A stretch of DNA of 64,000 nucleotides from an uncultured Sulfitobacter sp. (GCF_947500075.1 NZ_CANMQS010000001.1:310001-374000), one strand, 5' to 3'. Counted from the first letter of the stretch, positions 1 through 9,349 are shown. Notes: generated by a model not told the origin, from the sequence alone. Program-made: numbers and translations.

Positions 1-443
1 TGCAACACGGCGGCCGGTTCGGAATGGGCACCGATTCCAACATCAACATCAGCGCGGCTGAGGAATTGCGGATGCTGGAGTATTCACAGCGCTTGCATCA
101 CCGCCAGCGCAATGTGCTTGCCGCCGAAAACGGCGCGACCGGAGAGACGCTTTACCACGCAGCGGCAAAAGGTGCCGCACAGTCGCTCGGACGCGATACC
201 GGCGCGTTGAAAGTGGGGAACTGGGCCGACATGATGGCCCTCAACAGCGCCGCGCCGACCTTGTGCGGATTGACGGATGCGCAACTGCTGGATGGCTTCA
301 TCTTTGCAGGCAACCAACGTCTGATCACCGACGTCTGGTCGGCAGGACGCCATCGCGTGCAGGAGGGCAGACATGTTGCGCAGGACGAGATCGTGGCCCA
401 GTATCGCCGCACGTTACAGAACCTGATGAAGAAGATAGATTAA
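1..443 (+). CDS. hutF: Formimidoylglutamate deiminase HutF, C-terminal fragment (5' end outside window)
   Basis: The frame is open from the left edge (first full codon at base 3) and ends in TAA, so only the last ~146 residues are present. The segment GMGTDSNINIS followed by EELRMLEYSQRL is the conserved end of the amidohydrolase barrel in HutF, where the Asp of GTDS lies in the metal site. The last part (GNWADMMALN, then a short beta segment) is the usual closing composite domain of amidohydrolases. HutF converts N-formimino-L-glutamate to N-formyl-L-glutamate plus ammonia in the five-step histidine degradation route. The internal ATG at 24 is not a real start because homology continues upstream of it. 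A LysR gene follows after 15 bases, and a HutC-type regulator lies at 2699. Confidence 0.85.
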   Translation, partial: QHGGRFGMGTDSNINISAAEELRMLEYSQRLHHRQRNVLAAENGATGETLYHAAAKGAAQSLGRDTGALKVGNWADMMALNSAAPTLCGLTDAQLLDGFIFAGNQRLITDVWSAGRHRVQEGRHVAQDEIVAQYRRTLQNLMKKID

Positions 444-458
444 GGGCGCCGCACCAAC

Positions 459-1376
459 ATGCTCAAGACCCTGCCCTTCAACGCATTGCGCACCCTCGAA
501 GCGGTGGTGCGGCTGCGCGGATTTGGCCGTGCGGCGGATGAACTGAACGTCACCCAAAGCGCCGTCAGTCAGCATATCCGGCATCTGGAAGACTGGATTG
601 GCCAGCGCCTGTTGATCCGGCGCGGCCGACAAACCCTGCCGACAGAAGCAGGTGAGCGGCTGGCCCGCGCCACGCGGGAAGGGTTTGGCATGGTGGAGAG
701 CCTCTGCGAAGACCTGCGTGGCACCTCGAAATCGCAAGGTGCGGGCATCCTTGTCGGCTCCCCACCCGGATTTGCGTTTCTATGGCTGTTGCCGAGGTTG
801 CTGAATTTTGACGACTCCAACCCGGACATCTCCATCTCGCTCTCGACTGATCCGCAGTCTCGTGACCCTGATCTGTCGGAGGCGGATGTCTATATCTGCT
901 ATAGCGCAGGCGGCTTCCCCGGCCTGCATGCCGAACAGCTGATGGCCGAACGCATGTCGCCCGTCTGCGCGCCAAAGCTGGCGGAGAAGCTGCAAAGCGT
1001 GGGCGATCTGACCGCGCACACGATCTTGCAGGACAATCTGGAAACCGCCGACATGGCGTCCAACTGGGATTTCTGGGCAAGGGAGTGCGGCATCAGCCTG
1101 CCTCGATTTGACCGTACGCGAACGTATGGACAGGCGAACCTTGTGGTGCAAGCCGCCGCACAGGGGCTCGGCGTGGCGATGGGACGGGGACCCTTGGTGG
1201 CAGACGCCGTGGCGGAGGGAACACTTGTCTATCCCTTCCCTCAGATTGCGCAGTCGCAGTTTTCATATTGGTTTGTCTGCGCCCATGACGCGCTGGCTTC
1301 AAAGCCCGTTCAGGCCTTCCGCACATGGCTGCATGAAGAAGCAGGCGCATTCGCCCGGTCCGGCAAACCGGATTAA
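459..1376 (+). CDS. LysR-family transcriptional regulator (GcvA-like)
   Basis: A 305-residue protein of typical LysR length. Residues ~4-62 form the winged helix-turn-helix (FGRAADELNVTQSAVSQHIRHLE, with the recognition helix at TQSAVSQHIR). The rest is a periplasmic-binding-protein-like effector domain, and the style (PFNALRTLEAVVRLRGF at the N-terminus) resembles GcvA/AmpR-type members. It starts 15 bases after hutF on the same strand, so it may be co-transcribed and could control histidine or one-carbon genes to the left; the target is not known from sequence. Its TAA overlaps the stop of the convergent gene, the two stops sharing bases 1373-1376. Confidence 0.85.
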   Translation: MLKTLPFNALRTLEAVVRLRGFGRAADELNVTQSAVSQHIRHLEDWIGQRLLIRRGRQTLPTEAGERLARATREGFGMVESLCEDLRGTSKSQGAGILVGSPPGFAFLWLLPRLLNFDDSNPDISISLSTDPQSRDPDLSEADVYICYSAGGFPGLHAEQLMAERMSPVCAPKLAEKLQSVGDLTAHTILQDNLETADMASNWDFWARECGISLPRFDRTRTYGQANLVVQAAAQGLGVAMGRGPLVADAVAEGTLVYPFPQIAQSQFSYWFVCAHDALASKPVQAFRTWLHEEAGAFARSGKPD

Positions 1377-2524
1377 GCGCCGTACCGCAGATTTCCGCAG
1401 GCCGCTTGCCCGACATCTGTGGCCGGATCCGCAAAGACAGCCGCCATATCGGGATGCGCGGCCAGCAACGCAGCGCCGCCCTTGATCCGCTCAGGGTGCA
1501 GAATACCCTGCTCCCAGACAGCGACCCCATCCAGCCGGATGGTCGGGTCCAGAACGTTCAGCGAAATCTCTCCGGGCGGGTAATCTCCGCAGGTATGAAA
1601 ATGCAACAGGCGCGGATTGCCAAAGGCGCTGCCGCTCCAGCGTTCCATATGCGCGCCTGCGGGGGCTTTGGAGGCGCAGCCGGGATGAATGCCCGCGTGC
1701 CATGAGTGAACAAAATACGTATCCAGCCCATACCGCGTACCAACGCTTTCATAATGCGCCTGAGCGGCGACGACATCGCTGTCGCTCCCCTCAAACCCGG
1801 TGATGCGGTTGGAGTCAAAATTAACGACCAAGGTATCTTCAACAGCGCAGGACCAGGGCGTGTAATAGTTCGACCCTGTCCCGGTCAGAAACCCGCGCTG
1901 CGCGACCTTGCCGGAAAAGGAAGCCGCGGGGACCGGCGCGAAAACGGACACAGGGAACCGTTTGCGCGTGACATCGGACCCGTGGCTTTCAAAATACACC
2001 GGCCCGCCCCGGAAATCCGTGCCCGCCGGGCAGGTCACATGGATATCCTGCGCCACCGCAATCGCATCGTTGATCAGGTATTTCAGATCATCAAAAGCCC
2101 GGTAGTCCACAGTTCCGAAGGGAGAGGCGAGCATGTCACGGTCCAGCGCATAGCTGATGATCTGGTTCAAAGCGGCGTCCCTTGGCCGAAACCTGATCTG
2201 ATCTCCCATGCGCGCCAGAAATATCGTGCAATCCGCAGCGGCCATTTTCGCGGCAAGCACTGCGTCCGGATCAGTTACGTCATGGGCAATCGGGACACCA
2301 TGAGACTGGGTGATCAGGCCCAGATGACCCGCGACGCGCTCAAGTTCGCCCCGCAATTCCGGATCGTAATATCCGTCGTCTTCGGTCTCATACACAATCA
2401 GGACACTGTGCCCCGGCTGGCATCTTGCGCAATTCAGCAGCAAATTACGCGCACCCTGATCCAGCGGATTTCGTGCAACATCCAACACTTTGATTTCCCT
2501 TGTCCCCTGCCCGCTTTGGGGCAT
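1373..2524 (-). CDS. M29 aminopeptidase-like / NicX-like metalloenzyme
   Basis: About 383 residues. The C-terminal half carries YESVGTRYGLDTYFVHSWHAGIHPG and a later HFHTCGDYPPGE segment. The clustered His, Glu and Asp residues resemble the metal-binding region of family M29 aminopeptidases and the related 2,5-dihydroxypyridine 5,6-dioxygenase NicX. Reaction and substrate cannot be fixed from sequence. The start is uncertain. ATG 2524 is used here; an upstream GTG at 2578 lengthens it, and a GTG at 2488 has the best-placed AAGGGA ribosome site and begins right before the conserved DVARNPL segment. The gene is divergent from the HutC-type regulator at 2699, a common arrangement for a regulator and its target, and converges on the LysR gene. 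Confidence 0.55.
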   Translation of the reverse strand: MPQSGQGTREIKVLDVARNPLDQGARNLLLNCARCQPGHSVLIVYETEDDGYYDPELRGELERVAGHLGLITQSHGVPIAHDVTDPDAVLAAKMAAADCTIFLARMGDQIRFRPRDAALNQIISYALDRDMLASPFGTVDYRAFDDLKYLINDAIAVAQDIHVTCPAGTDFRGGPVYFESHGSDVTRKRFPVSVFAPVPAASFSGKVAQRGFLTGTGSNYYTPWSCAVEDTLVVNFDSNRITGFEGSDSDVVAAQAHYESVGTRYGLDTYFVHSWHAGIHPGCASKAPAGAHMERWSGSAFGNPRLLHFHTCGDYPPGEISLNVLDPTIRLDGVAVWEQGILHPERIKGGAALLAAHPDMAAVFADPATDVGQAACGNLRYGA

Positions 2525-2698
2525 ATGCGCGGCTGGCGACCGCGTCTGTTGGGAAAAGGTTAATGACCCAGCCCCCACTGACCAATAGCGGGGTGATAAC
2601 AGTATACATTAGCCCACCTAATGGAATGGCTTGCGGCCTCCTCTTTCGTCCGCCATTATCAAAATAACATCAGACATAATATACGAGCGGCCTCAAAC

Positions 2699-3388
2699 GT
2701 GCGCACCAGCTACCATGACATCAAGGCCAACGTGCTGGATCGCATCCGCAAAAACGTTTGGCCCCCCGGCGCCAACCTGCCCGGAGAGGTGGAACTGGCC
2801 AAGGAGTTCGGCTGCGCCCGTGCGACGGTCAATCGGGCGATGCGCGAACTGGTCCATGAAGGCATTCTGGAGCGCAAACGCAAAGCCGGAACACGGGTCA
2901 AATCGGCGCCCAGCCGCAAGGCCGAATTCGCCATCCCCCTGATCCGCGAGGAGATCACCAACAGCGGCGCGGCGTACCGTTACATCCTGGTGGAACGGCA
3001 GGTGATGCCTGCCCCCGGCTGGCTACAGGCACAGATCAACCTGCCCAAGAACCAGCAGGTGCTCCACCTGCGCTGCATGCATTATGCCGACAGACACGGC
3101 TACCAGCTGGAGGATCGCTGGATCAACATCGCCGCTGTTCCGGATGCGGCACATGAACCCTTTGAGGCGCTTGGCCCAAATGAATGGCTGGTCCGCAAGG
3201 TTCCCTTTACCGACGGCGAACTGGTTTTTTCCGCGATCAACGCCACGCAAGAGATTGCCGACTTCCTGAACATGGCCGAGGGTGACGCGATCTTTACCCT
3301 CGAACGGACGACCTGGCTCAATGATCTCAGCGTCACCTATGCGCGGATGTACTTCGCGCGGGGCTACAAGATGACAACACAGCTGTGA
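2699..3388 (+). CDS. GntR-family regulator, HutC subfamily
   Basis: About 229 residues. Residues ~1-70 are the GntR winged helix (HDIKANVLDRIRKNVWPPGANLPGE, then FGCARATVNRAMREL). The remainder matches a UTRA effector domain of the HutC type (LHLRCMHYADRHGYQLEDRWIN, TLERTTWLN). I chose GTG 2699 because it places the first helix at the usual distance from the N-terminus; the ATG at 2621 would add 26 residues with no family counterpart. HutC regulators bind urocanate or other acids and repress catabolic operons. With hutF nearby, hut control is plausible, but the divergent M29-like gene is an equally good target. Confidence 0.8.
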   Translation: MRTSYHDIKANVLDRIRKNVWPPGANLPGEVELAKEFGCARATVNRAMRELVHEGILERKRKAGTRVKSAPSRKAEFAIPLIREEITNSGAAYRYILVERQVMPAPGWLQAQINLPKNQQVLHLRCMHYADRHGYQLEDRWINIAAVPDAAHEPFEALGPNEWLVRKVPFTDGELVFSAINATQEIADFLNMAEGDAIFTLERTTWLNDLSVTYARMYFARGYKMTTQL

Positions 3389-3409
3389 CCCCACGCGAAA
3401 GACCGCGCC

Positions 3410-4771
3410 ATGATAGATGAAGACCTGACCACCGGGCCGATCTCCGGTCACTTTCGCAAGCTGGCGTTGCCTGCCGCTGTGGGGATGCTGTTCAGCACGC
3501 TCTATAATGTCGTTGATACATTCTATGCAGGCTACATCGGCACGCAGGCCCAAGCAGGGCTGATCGTTGGGTTTCAGGCGTTCTTTGTCCTTGTTGCGGT
3601 TGGCTTCGGCCTTGGCTCCGCGATGAGCGCGCTGGTGGGCAATGCAAAGGGGCGCAAGGATGTTGCCGATGCCCGCCATCTTGCCGCGCAGGGCATCAGT
3701 TTCGCGATTGTCGCCACGATAATCATGATCTGCATCGCCCTCCTCTCAGGCCCGTCGCTGATCGCCATCGTCTCTGAACCCGGTGCGTACCGGGACGCGG
3801 GGCAATCCTATTTCAACTGGCTGGTGCTATCGCTGCCGGGCTTCATTTTGGCCTATGGCGGCAATGGCATTCTACAGGCCAGAGGCGATACGGTTTCCAT
3901 GCAGCGCGCGCTGATGGTGGCCTTTTTCGCAAACGTTGCGCTGAACCCGTTGTTGATGTTTGGCATACCTGGTCTTGTGCCGGGCATGGGATTTCCGGGC
4001 ATCGCGCTTGCCACAGTGCTGAGCCAGACGGGCGTTGCGATCTATGTCCTGTACAGGATCTTTGGCCGGGCGATGATGCAGGACCTCAAGGTGGGCGAAT
4101 TCATCCCGCTGCCCCGCAAATACCGGGAGATTGCCACGCAGGCGTTCCCCGCAGGCTTTGCCCTGCTGGTCACATTCGCCAGCGGGTTCATCGTGCAATA
4201 CGCCCTCAAGGGCTACGGTGAAGAAGCGCTGGCAGGCTTTGGTGTGGCGTTTCGGGTCGAACAGATATTCCTGTTGCCCGCGCTTGGCGTGACCATCGCT
4301 TTCCTGCCGATCGCGGCGCAAAACTACGGTGCCGGCAATTTTGACCGCGTTCGGGAGGCTTTCAAGATGTGCTGGATGTTGGGCGTGGCTTTCACCGCCT
4401 GCGCTTTCCCGTTCCTGTGGTTTGGGGGCGCGCTTGCAACGCGCCTGTTTTCCTCCGACCCTGAGGTTATCCGCATCAGCGCCTTGTTTATGAAAGTCGA
4501 GGCCGTGATCCTGCCAATCTACGTGGTGCTGTTTTCCGTCAACTCACTGCTGCAAGCCCTGAAGAAAGCGGTCTGGACCATGTGGATCGGCATCTACCGC
4601 CAGATCTTCGGTGTCGCCTTTTTCATTTGGTTCCTGTCGGAGGCTTTGGGATGGGGCCTGACGGGCGTCCCCATCGGCATCGCTTTTGCGGTCTCCACGG
4701 GGCTGATCCTGTCCCTCTTCATAGCCAGACATGTTGCCAACGACAAAATCGGCGGATTGAAACTTTTTTGA
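3410..4771 (+). CDS. MATE-family multidrug/toxin efflux transporter
   Basis: A 453-residue integral membrane protein with about 12 hydrophobic spans in two related halves. The opening (GPISGHFRKLALPAAVGMLFSTLYNVVDTFYAGYIG) is the hallmark MATE N-terminus seen in NorM and DinF relatives. Members exchange H+ or Na+ for cationic or amphipathic compounds across the inner membrane. It follows the GntR gene by 21 bases on the same strand, so the regulator may control it. The substrate cannot be predicted. Confidence 0.88.
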   Translation: MIDEDLTTGPISGHFRKLALPAAVGMLFSTLYNVVDTFYAGYIGTQAQAGLIVGFQAFFVLVAVGFGLGSAMSALVGNAKGRKDVADARHLAAQGISFAIVATIIMICIALLSGPSLIAIVSEPGAYRDAGQSYFNWLVLSLPGFILAYGGNGILQARGDTVSMQRALMVAFFANVALNPLLMFGIPGLVPGMGFPGIALATVLSQTGVAIYVLYRIFGRAMMQDLKVGEFIPLPRKYREIATQAFPAGFALLVTFASGFIVQYALKGYGEEALAGFGVAFRVEQIFLLPALGVTIAFLPIAAQNYGAGNFDRVREAFKMCWMLGVAFTACAFPFLWFGGALATRLFSSDPEVIRISALFMKVEAVILPIYVVLFSVNSLLQALKKAVWTMWIGIYRQIFGVAFFIWFLSEALGWGLTGVPIGIAFAVSTGLILSLFIARHVANDKIGGLKLF

Positions 4772-4899
4772 TCGCCCTTGAGAATTCTGACCTAGTTAAT
4801 CTGACACACCACCAAAGGGCGTCAGAAAACTGTTGCGGTTCAAGAAGACCCGCAGACATACTGACCCAAGACCGCGCGTAGTTTCAGGAGCACACAGTA

Positions 4900-5646
4900 A
4901 TGGTTCAGAACGATACCATGATCTCTGTCTCCAAAGTCGACAAATTCTACGATGATTTCCAAGCCCTCACCGATGTCAGCCTGACCGTAAAGCAGGGCGA
5001 GCGCGTGGTGATCTGCGGCCCCTCCGGCTCTGGCAAGTCGACGTTGATCCGGTGCTTCAACGGGTTGGAGTTTCACAACGCGGGCACCATCGTCATCGAC
5101 GGGATCGAGGTGGAGGAAGGCTCCAAAGGGTTGCGCAGGCTGCGTCAGGAAGTGGGCATGGTGTTCCAGCAGTTCAATCTGTTTCCGCATCTGACGATCC
5201 TGGAAAACCTCACGATTGGTCCGATGAAGGTCCAGAAGATTTCCAGAGCCGAAGCCGAAAAACGCGCACGCACCTATCTGGAACGGGTCCATATTCCGGA
5301 GCAGGCCGACAAATATCCCGCGCAGCTGTCAGGGGGCCAGCAGCAAAGGGTCGCGATTGCGCGGTCCTTATGCATGCAGACGCGGATCATGCTGTTTGAT
5401 GAACCCACCTCTGCCCTTGATCCTGAGATGATCAACGAAGTGCTCGATGTGATGGTCGAACTTGCCAGCACCGGGATCACCATGGTCTGCGTCACCCATG
5501 AAATGGGATTTGCCCGCAAGGTTGCCGACACCATGGTGTTTATGGAAGCAGGCCGCATCGTAGAAACCGCCCCGCCAGAGAAGTTCTTTACCAACCCCGA
5601 AAGCGAGCGCTGCAAGATGTTCCTCAGCCAGATTCTGGACCACTGA
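4900..5646 (+). CDS. Polar amino-acid ABC transporter, ATP-binding subunit (GlnQ/AapP-type)
   Basis: 248 residues. Walker A is GPSGSGKST at ~40-48, the signature is LSGGQQQRVAIARS, Walker B is IMLFDEP followed by TSALDPEM, and the switch His lies in CVTHEMGF. This is the polar amino-acid uptake class, length typical. ATG 4900 has an AGGAG site about ten bases upstream. The 128-base gap before it probably carries the promoter of the four-gene transporter set (ATPase, permease, binding protein, permease). The stop overlaps the next start (TGATG at 5644). Confidence 0.92.
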   Translation: MVQNDTMISVSKVDKFYDDFQALTDVSLTVKQGERVVICGPSGSGKSTLIRCFNGLEFHNAGTIVIDGIEVEEGSKGLRRLRQEVGMVFQQFNLFPHLTILENLTIGPMKVQKISRAEAEKRARTYLERVHIPEQADKYPAQLSGGQQQRVAIARSLCMQTRIMLFDEPTSALDPEMINEVLDVMVELASTGITMVCVTHEMGFARKVADTMVFMEAGRIVETAPPEKFFTNPESERCKMFLSQILDH

Positions 5647-6464
5647 TGGCAGCGCGGGCCCCAAATGGTGCGAAGAAGTTCCGCGCCTTCATGAACTCCG
5701 TTCCGGTGTCGGTGGCGCTGTATCTGCTGGTGATCGGGATGATCATCTGGTCGGCCTATTCCGGCGCGCAGTCCATGGGCTACAACTGGCAATGGTACCG
5801 CATGCCGCAGTATTTCTACACGCTGACCGACGACGGATTTCAGTGGGGGGAGATCATGATCGGGCTGGTGAAGACCATTCAGCTGTCGGTCACAGCTTTC
5901 TTCTTTGCGACCGTGTTGGGATTGCTGGTGGCCCTGCTGCGCCTGTCGGGTCTTGTGATCGGCACCGCAGTCGCTGTCGCGTTTCTTGAATTCGTCCGCA
6001 ACATGCCGATCTTGGTGCTGCTCTATCTGTTCTATTACGTGCTTGGCCCGGTCTTCAAACTCGACCGCTACACCGCCAGTGTAATGTGCCTTGCCGTCTT
6101 CCACGCCGCCCTGATTTCGGAGATTTTCCGCGCGGGCATCAACGCGGTGCCCAAGGGACAATGGGAAGGCGCGACCTCCATTGGGATGAGCAAAGGACAG
6201 GCGTACCGCTATATCGTGTTGCCGCAGTCGGTGAAATTCATGCTGCCGCCAATGACCGGCGAAGTGGTGCACCTGATCAAAAGCTCTGCCATTGTCAGTG
6301 TGATTGCGGTGGCGGAACTGACCACCATTGGACGCAACCTGATTTCTGACACCTACATGAGCTTTGAGATTTGGTTCACCATCGCCGCGGTCTACATGGT
6401 GGTCACACTCGCATTATCCATCGGCGTTTCCCGGCTGGAGAAGAAATACGCCGTTCAGACGTAA
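5646..6464 (+). CDS. Polar amino-acid ABC transporter permease 1
   Basis: 272 residues with one N-terminal span followed by the HisM/GlnP-type permease core. The EAA loop that contacts the ATPase reads EGATSIGMSKGQAYRYIVLP, preceded by EIFRAGINAVPKGQ. The long segment between the first span and the core (residues ~35-70, rich in Trp and Tyr) is shared in layout with the second permease at 7391, so the two probably form the heterodimeric channel. It starts on the last base of the ATPase gene, implying translational coupling. Confidence 0.9.
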   Translation: MAARAPNGAKKFRAFMNSVPVSVALYLLVIGMIIWSAYSGAQSMGYNWQWYRMPQYFYTLTDDGFQWGEIMIGLVKTIQLSVTAFFFATVLGLLVALLRLSGLVIGTAVAVAFLEFVRNMPILVLLYLFYYVLGPVFKLDRYTASVMCLAVFHAALISEIFRAGINAVPKGQWEGATSIGMSKGQAYRYIVLPQSVKFMLPPMTGEVVHLIKSSAIVSVIAVAELTTIGRNLISDTYMSFEIWFTIAAVYMVVTLALSIGVSRLEKKYAVQT

Positions 6465-6495
6465 CCCAATACATCTACCAACAAGGAGAAGACCT

Positions 6496-7329
6496 ATGAC
6501 ACTTACCCGACGCCTTGCAGGCCTTGCGATGGCCTCTGCCGCCGCGATGGCGCTGGCCCTGCCCGCCTCTGCGCAAAGCACACAACAAAGCCTGTCCAGC
6601 GACAGTGTGATCGAGAGCATCAAGGAAAATGGCGTGATCAAGATCGGCCTGTCGATCTTCCGCCCGTGGTCCATGCGCAACCTCGACGGTGATCTGGTCG
6701 GCTTTGAGCTGGACGTGGGTCGGGAACTGGCCAAGGACATGGGGGTTGAGGTCGAATTCGTGCCGACCTCATGGGACGGGATCATTCCCGCGCTTGTGTC
6801 TGGCAAATTCGACGTGATCATTTCCGGCATGTCGATCACGCCACAACGGAACCTGACCGTCGCGTTCTCGGACCCTTACGCCTATTCCGGCATGACCATT
6901 CTGGCCAACAAGTCCATGACCGAAGGGTTCACACTGGAAGACTACAACAGCCCTGACGTGACCTTCGCCGCGCGCCGGGGTGCCACCCCGGTGGCCGTCA
7001 TCCAGTCCATGTTCCCTCAAGCGGAATTGCTGATGTTTGACGAAGACGGCGCCTCCACCCAGGAAGTGCTCAATGGCAACGCGCATGCGACAATGGCGTC
7101 TGAGCCGACCCCATCCGAGGAAGCACGCCGCTACTCCGACACGCTCTATGTCCCGTTCAACGAGACGTTTCAGGCAGGTGGTGAAGCCTTTGCCTTCCGC
7201 AAGGGCGACCCGGACGCGGAGAACTATTTCAACAACTGGATCGGCGTGAAAACCCGTACCGGCTGGCTGAAAGAGCGTCACGATTACTGGTTCCGTGGTG
7301 ACGACTGGAAAGACGACGTCGCAGAATAA
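6496..7329 (+). CDS. Family 3 amino-acid ABC transporter substrate-binding protein
   Basis: 277 residues. ATG 6496 follows an AAGGAG site and opens a Sec signal peptide (TRRLAGLAMASAAAMALALPASA, cleavage after ASA). The mature part matches the solute-binding family 3 fold: VIKIGLSIFRPWSM, GFELDVGRELAKDMG, and DGIIPALVSGKFDVIISGMSIT, the usual ligand-cleft region. Family members bind polar amino acids or derivatives such as ectoine, and the substrate is not fixed by sequence. It is followed by a GC-rich hairpin at 7340-7362 and then the second permease. Confidence 0.9.
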   Translation: MTLTRRLAGLAMASAAAMALALPASAQSTQQSLSSDSVIESIKENGVIKIGLSIFRPWSMRNLDGDLVGFELDVGRELAKDMGVEVEFVPTSWDGIIPALVSGKFDVIISGMSITPQRNLTVAFSDPYAYSGMTILANKSMTEGFTLEDYNSPDVTFAARRGATPVAVIQSMFPQAELLMFDEDGASTQEVLNGNAHATMASEPTPSEEARRYSDTLYVPFNETFQAGGEAFAFRKGDPDAENYFNNWIGVKTRTGWLKERHDYWFRGDDWKDDVAE

Positions 7330-7339
7330 GCGACGCACG

Positions 7340-7362
7340 GGCGGGCCTGTCACGGGCCCGCC
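7340..7362 (+). other. Intra-operon GC hairpin after the binding-protein gene
   Basis: GGCGGGCC at 7340-7347 pairs perfectly with GGCCCGCC at 7355-7362 around a 7-base loop. It begins 11 bases after the binding-protein stop, and no T-run follows, so it is not a canonical intrinsic terminator. Such hairpins often protect the upstream message or attenuate read-through, giving binding protein in excess over membrane subunits. Confidence 0.65.
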
Positions 7363-7390
7363 TGATCTCTGTCCGAAAGCCATTCCCAAT

Positions 7391-8260
7391 ATGCGCAAAT
7401 TGATCAAACGCCTGCATTGGCTGGATTACGTCATTCTGGCGGTGATCATTGGTGTGGCTTCCGTGATCATCCTGCGCATCGGCGGCGCGCTGAACTACGA
7501 CTGGCGCTGGGAACGCATTCCCAACTACATGTTCCGCTACAAAGAGAGCGAAGAACGCTGGGTCGCCAACCTGCTGGTGCAGGGCCTCGTCGCCACGATC
7601 CGCATCAGCATCTACGCCAGCATCCTTGCGCTGATCCTTGGCGTCATCCTAGGGATCGCGCGGTGTTCAGCCAATCTGACAGTGCGCATGCTGGCCCGCA
7701 CCTATCTGGAATTCCTGCGCAACGTGCCGCCGGTCGTTGTGATCTTCATCTTCTTTTTCTTCCTGTCCGAACAGCTGATCCAGGCCCTGAACATGGAACG
7801 CTGGGCGCGGGAGATTGCGCGGAGCGACAACAACGCCGTCTGGACATTCCTCTTTGGTGACATGCGGCGCTTCCCGGCGCTGATCTCTGGCATCATTGTG
7901 CTGGCGCTTTTTGAAAGCGCCTTTGTCGGGGAAATCGTGCGCGCGGGTATTCAATCGGTCGACAAGGGCCAGCGCGAAGCGGCGCGGTCCATCGGGATGA
8001 GCCGCTGGCAGGAAATGCGATACATCGTGCTGCCGCAAGCCATGCGCAAGGTGATGCCGCCGATGGCCAACCAGTTCATCTCTCTGGTCAAGGACAGCTC
8101 GCTGGTTTCACTGATTTCCGTGCCGGACCTGACGTTCAAAACGGTGGAGCTTGTGGCCTCTACCCGTCTGATATTTGAGGCATGGCTGACTGCCGCCGCT
8201 TTCTACTTCGTCATCTGTTTTGGTCTGTCGGTGCTCTTCCGACGGTTGGAACGACGATAG
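7391..8260 (+). CDS. Polar amino-acid ABC transporter permease 2
   Basis: 289 residues from ATG 7391, a start that puts a short basic stretch (MRKLIKRLHW) before the first span. The EAA loop is EAARSIGMSRWQEMRYIVLP, preceded by GEIVRAGIQSVDKGQ. It shares with permease 1 a Trp/Tyr-rich linker (DWRWERIPNYMFRY) after the first span. Compared with permease 1 it has an extra hydrophilic insertion (~residues 135-155) inside the core. It ends exactly one base before the stop of the convergent deacylase gene, with no space for a terminator between them. Confidence 0.9.
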   Translation: MRKLIKRLHWLDYVILAVIIGVASVIILRIGGALNYDWRWERIPNYMFRYKESEERWVANLLVQGLVATIRISIYASILALILGVILGIARCSANLTVRMLARTYLEFLRNVPPVVVIFIFFFFLSEQLIQALNMERWAREIARSDNNAVWTFLFGDMRRFPALISGIIVLALFESAFVGEIVRAGIQSVDKGQREAARSIGMSRWQEMRYIVLPQAMRKVMPPMANQFISLVKDSSLVSLISVPDLTFKTVELVASTRLIFEAWLTAAAFYFVICFGLSVLFRRLERR

Positions 8261-9256
8261 TCAATCGACGTCGCGGACCACCATCATCAACATATCTCCG
8301 CGTTGCACATAGCCTCGGTTGGTGTGGGCAAGCACCATGCCGTCATGGGCAAAGGCAATCACCTCCGACGGTCGGCGCGGCTCCAGCACGTAGTGCAAGG
8401 TGCCTGCGATGTCCCCGGCTTTCACGTCCTGCCCCGCCTGCGCGCGGCGGTCAAAGACGCCTTCGCCGGGGGCATAGAGGCTATGCTCTGCGCTGGTAAT
8501 CTCAACCTTGCGGGGTGCTGGCAGCGCTTCCACTTGCCCCTGCACCACACCGACATGCCGCAACACGCGCATCAGTCCCGCCTCCGTCGCATCGGTAATC
8601 ACTGGGTCCACACCACCACAGCCCCCAAGTTCAGCAGCGATCATCGGAACGCCTGCGCGTTCCGCTGCGGAATTGACCGAACGGGCGTCGTTGAAACTGC
8701 CCAGCACCCAAATATGCGGCAGGCCAAACACCTCCGCCAATTCGAGGTTGCGGGCATAGAGCGCGGCATCCGCCGTCCGCGTCGGCAAGGTGCAGGGGGT
8801 AAAGAACGACGCCGATCCGCCGGAATGCAGATCAACGGCGGCGTCCGCCATCGGCAGCAAGGCTGTCTCGACGTAGTAGGCAACCTGATCTGTCACGCCT
8901 CCCATCGGATTGCCGGGAAAGGCGCGGTTGAGATTCACACCATCCAGAGGCGACACCCGCGCCGCTTGTCGCACTGCCGGGGCATTCAACGCAGGAATTG
9001 CAATGATCTGCCCGCGGATCTCGTCCGGTTGAAGCGCGCCCATCACCCGCATGATCGCGGACGGCCCTTCAAATTCATCCCCGTGGGTGCCCGCAATCAA
9101 CACCACCACGGGTCCCGCGCCATTCCGTAAACTGAGGATCGGCACGGGGTGATAACCCAAAGGCACAGAGTTGTCCGACCACCGCACCCGCAAATCGCCC
9201 ACATGGCGCCCATCCGCGCCTAAATCAATTGTCGGGGTGACAGCGCTCTTGGTCAT
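8261..9256 (-). CDS. Succinylglutamate desuccinylase/aspartoacylase-family hydrolase (DoeB/EutE-like)
   Basis: About 331 residues. Zinc-site motifs are visible: GTHGDEFEGPSA (His and Glu ligands) and AVDLHSGG (third His). This is the M14-like AstE/AspA family, and the closest match in style is the N-alpha-acetyl-diaminobutyrate deacetylase DoeB/EutE of ectoine breakdown; that sub-assignment is tentative. ATG 9256 is preferred over an upstream TTG because an AGGAT site lies just before it. It converges on an amino-acid ABC importer. In ehu/eut clusters a DoeB-like gene accompanies an ectoine importer, but no other ectoine gene is visible here. Confidence 0.7.
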   Translation of the reverse strand: MTKSAVTPTIDLGADGRHVGDLRVRWSDNSVPLGYHPVPILSLRNGAGPVVVLIAGTHGDEFEGPSAIMRVMGALQPDEIRGQIIAIPALNAPAVRQAARVSPLDGVNLNRAFPGNPMGGVTDQVAYYVETALLPMADAAVDLHSGGSASFFTPCTLPTRTADAALYARNLELAEVFGLPHIWVLGSFNDARSVNSAAERAGVPMIAAELGGCGGVDPVITDATEAGLMRVLRHVGVVQGQVEALPAPRKVEITSAEHSLYAPGEGVFDRRAQAGQDVKAGDIAGTLHYVLEPRRPSEVIAFAHDGMVLAHTNRGYVQRGDMLMMVVRDVD

Positions 9257-9349
9257 GGTCGCATCCTGCAAAATCAGTCCTGTGCCAAACTACCGCCTTG
9301 CATTGCAAAGGTCCAAACCTACTCTGGGGGTAACAAGGAAAGCACGCTC

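Noticed and set aside
2602-2607. GTATAC as a HutC operator upstream of the GntR gene
   Set aside because: Only six symmetric bases with poorly matched arms; too weak to list as a site.
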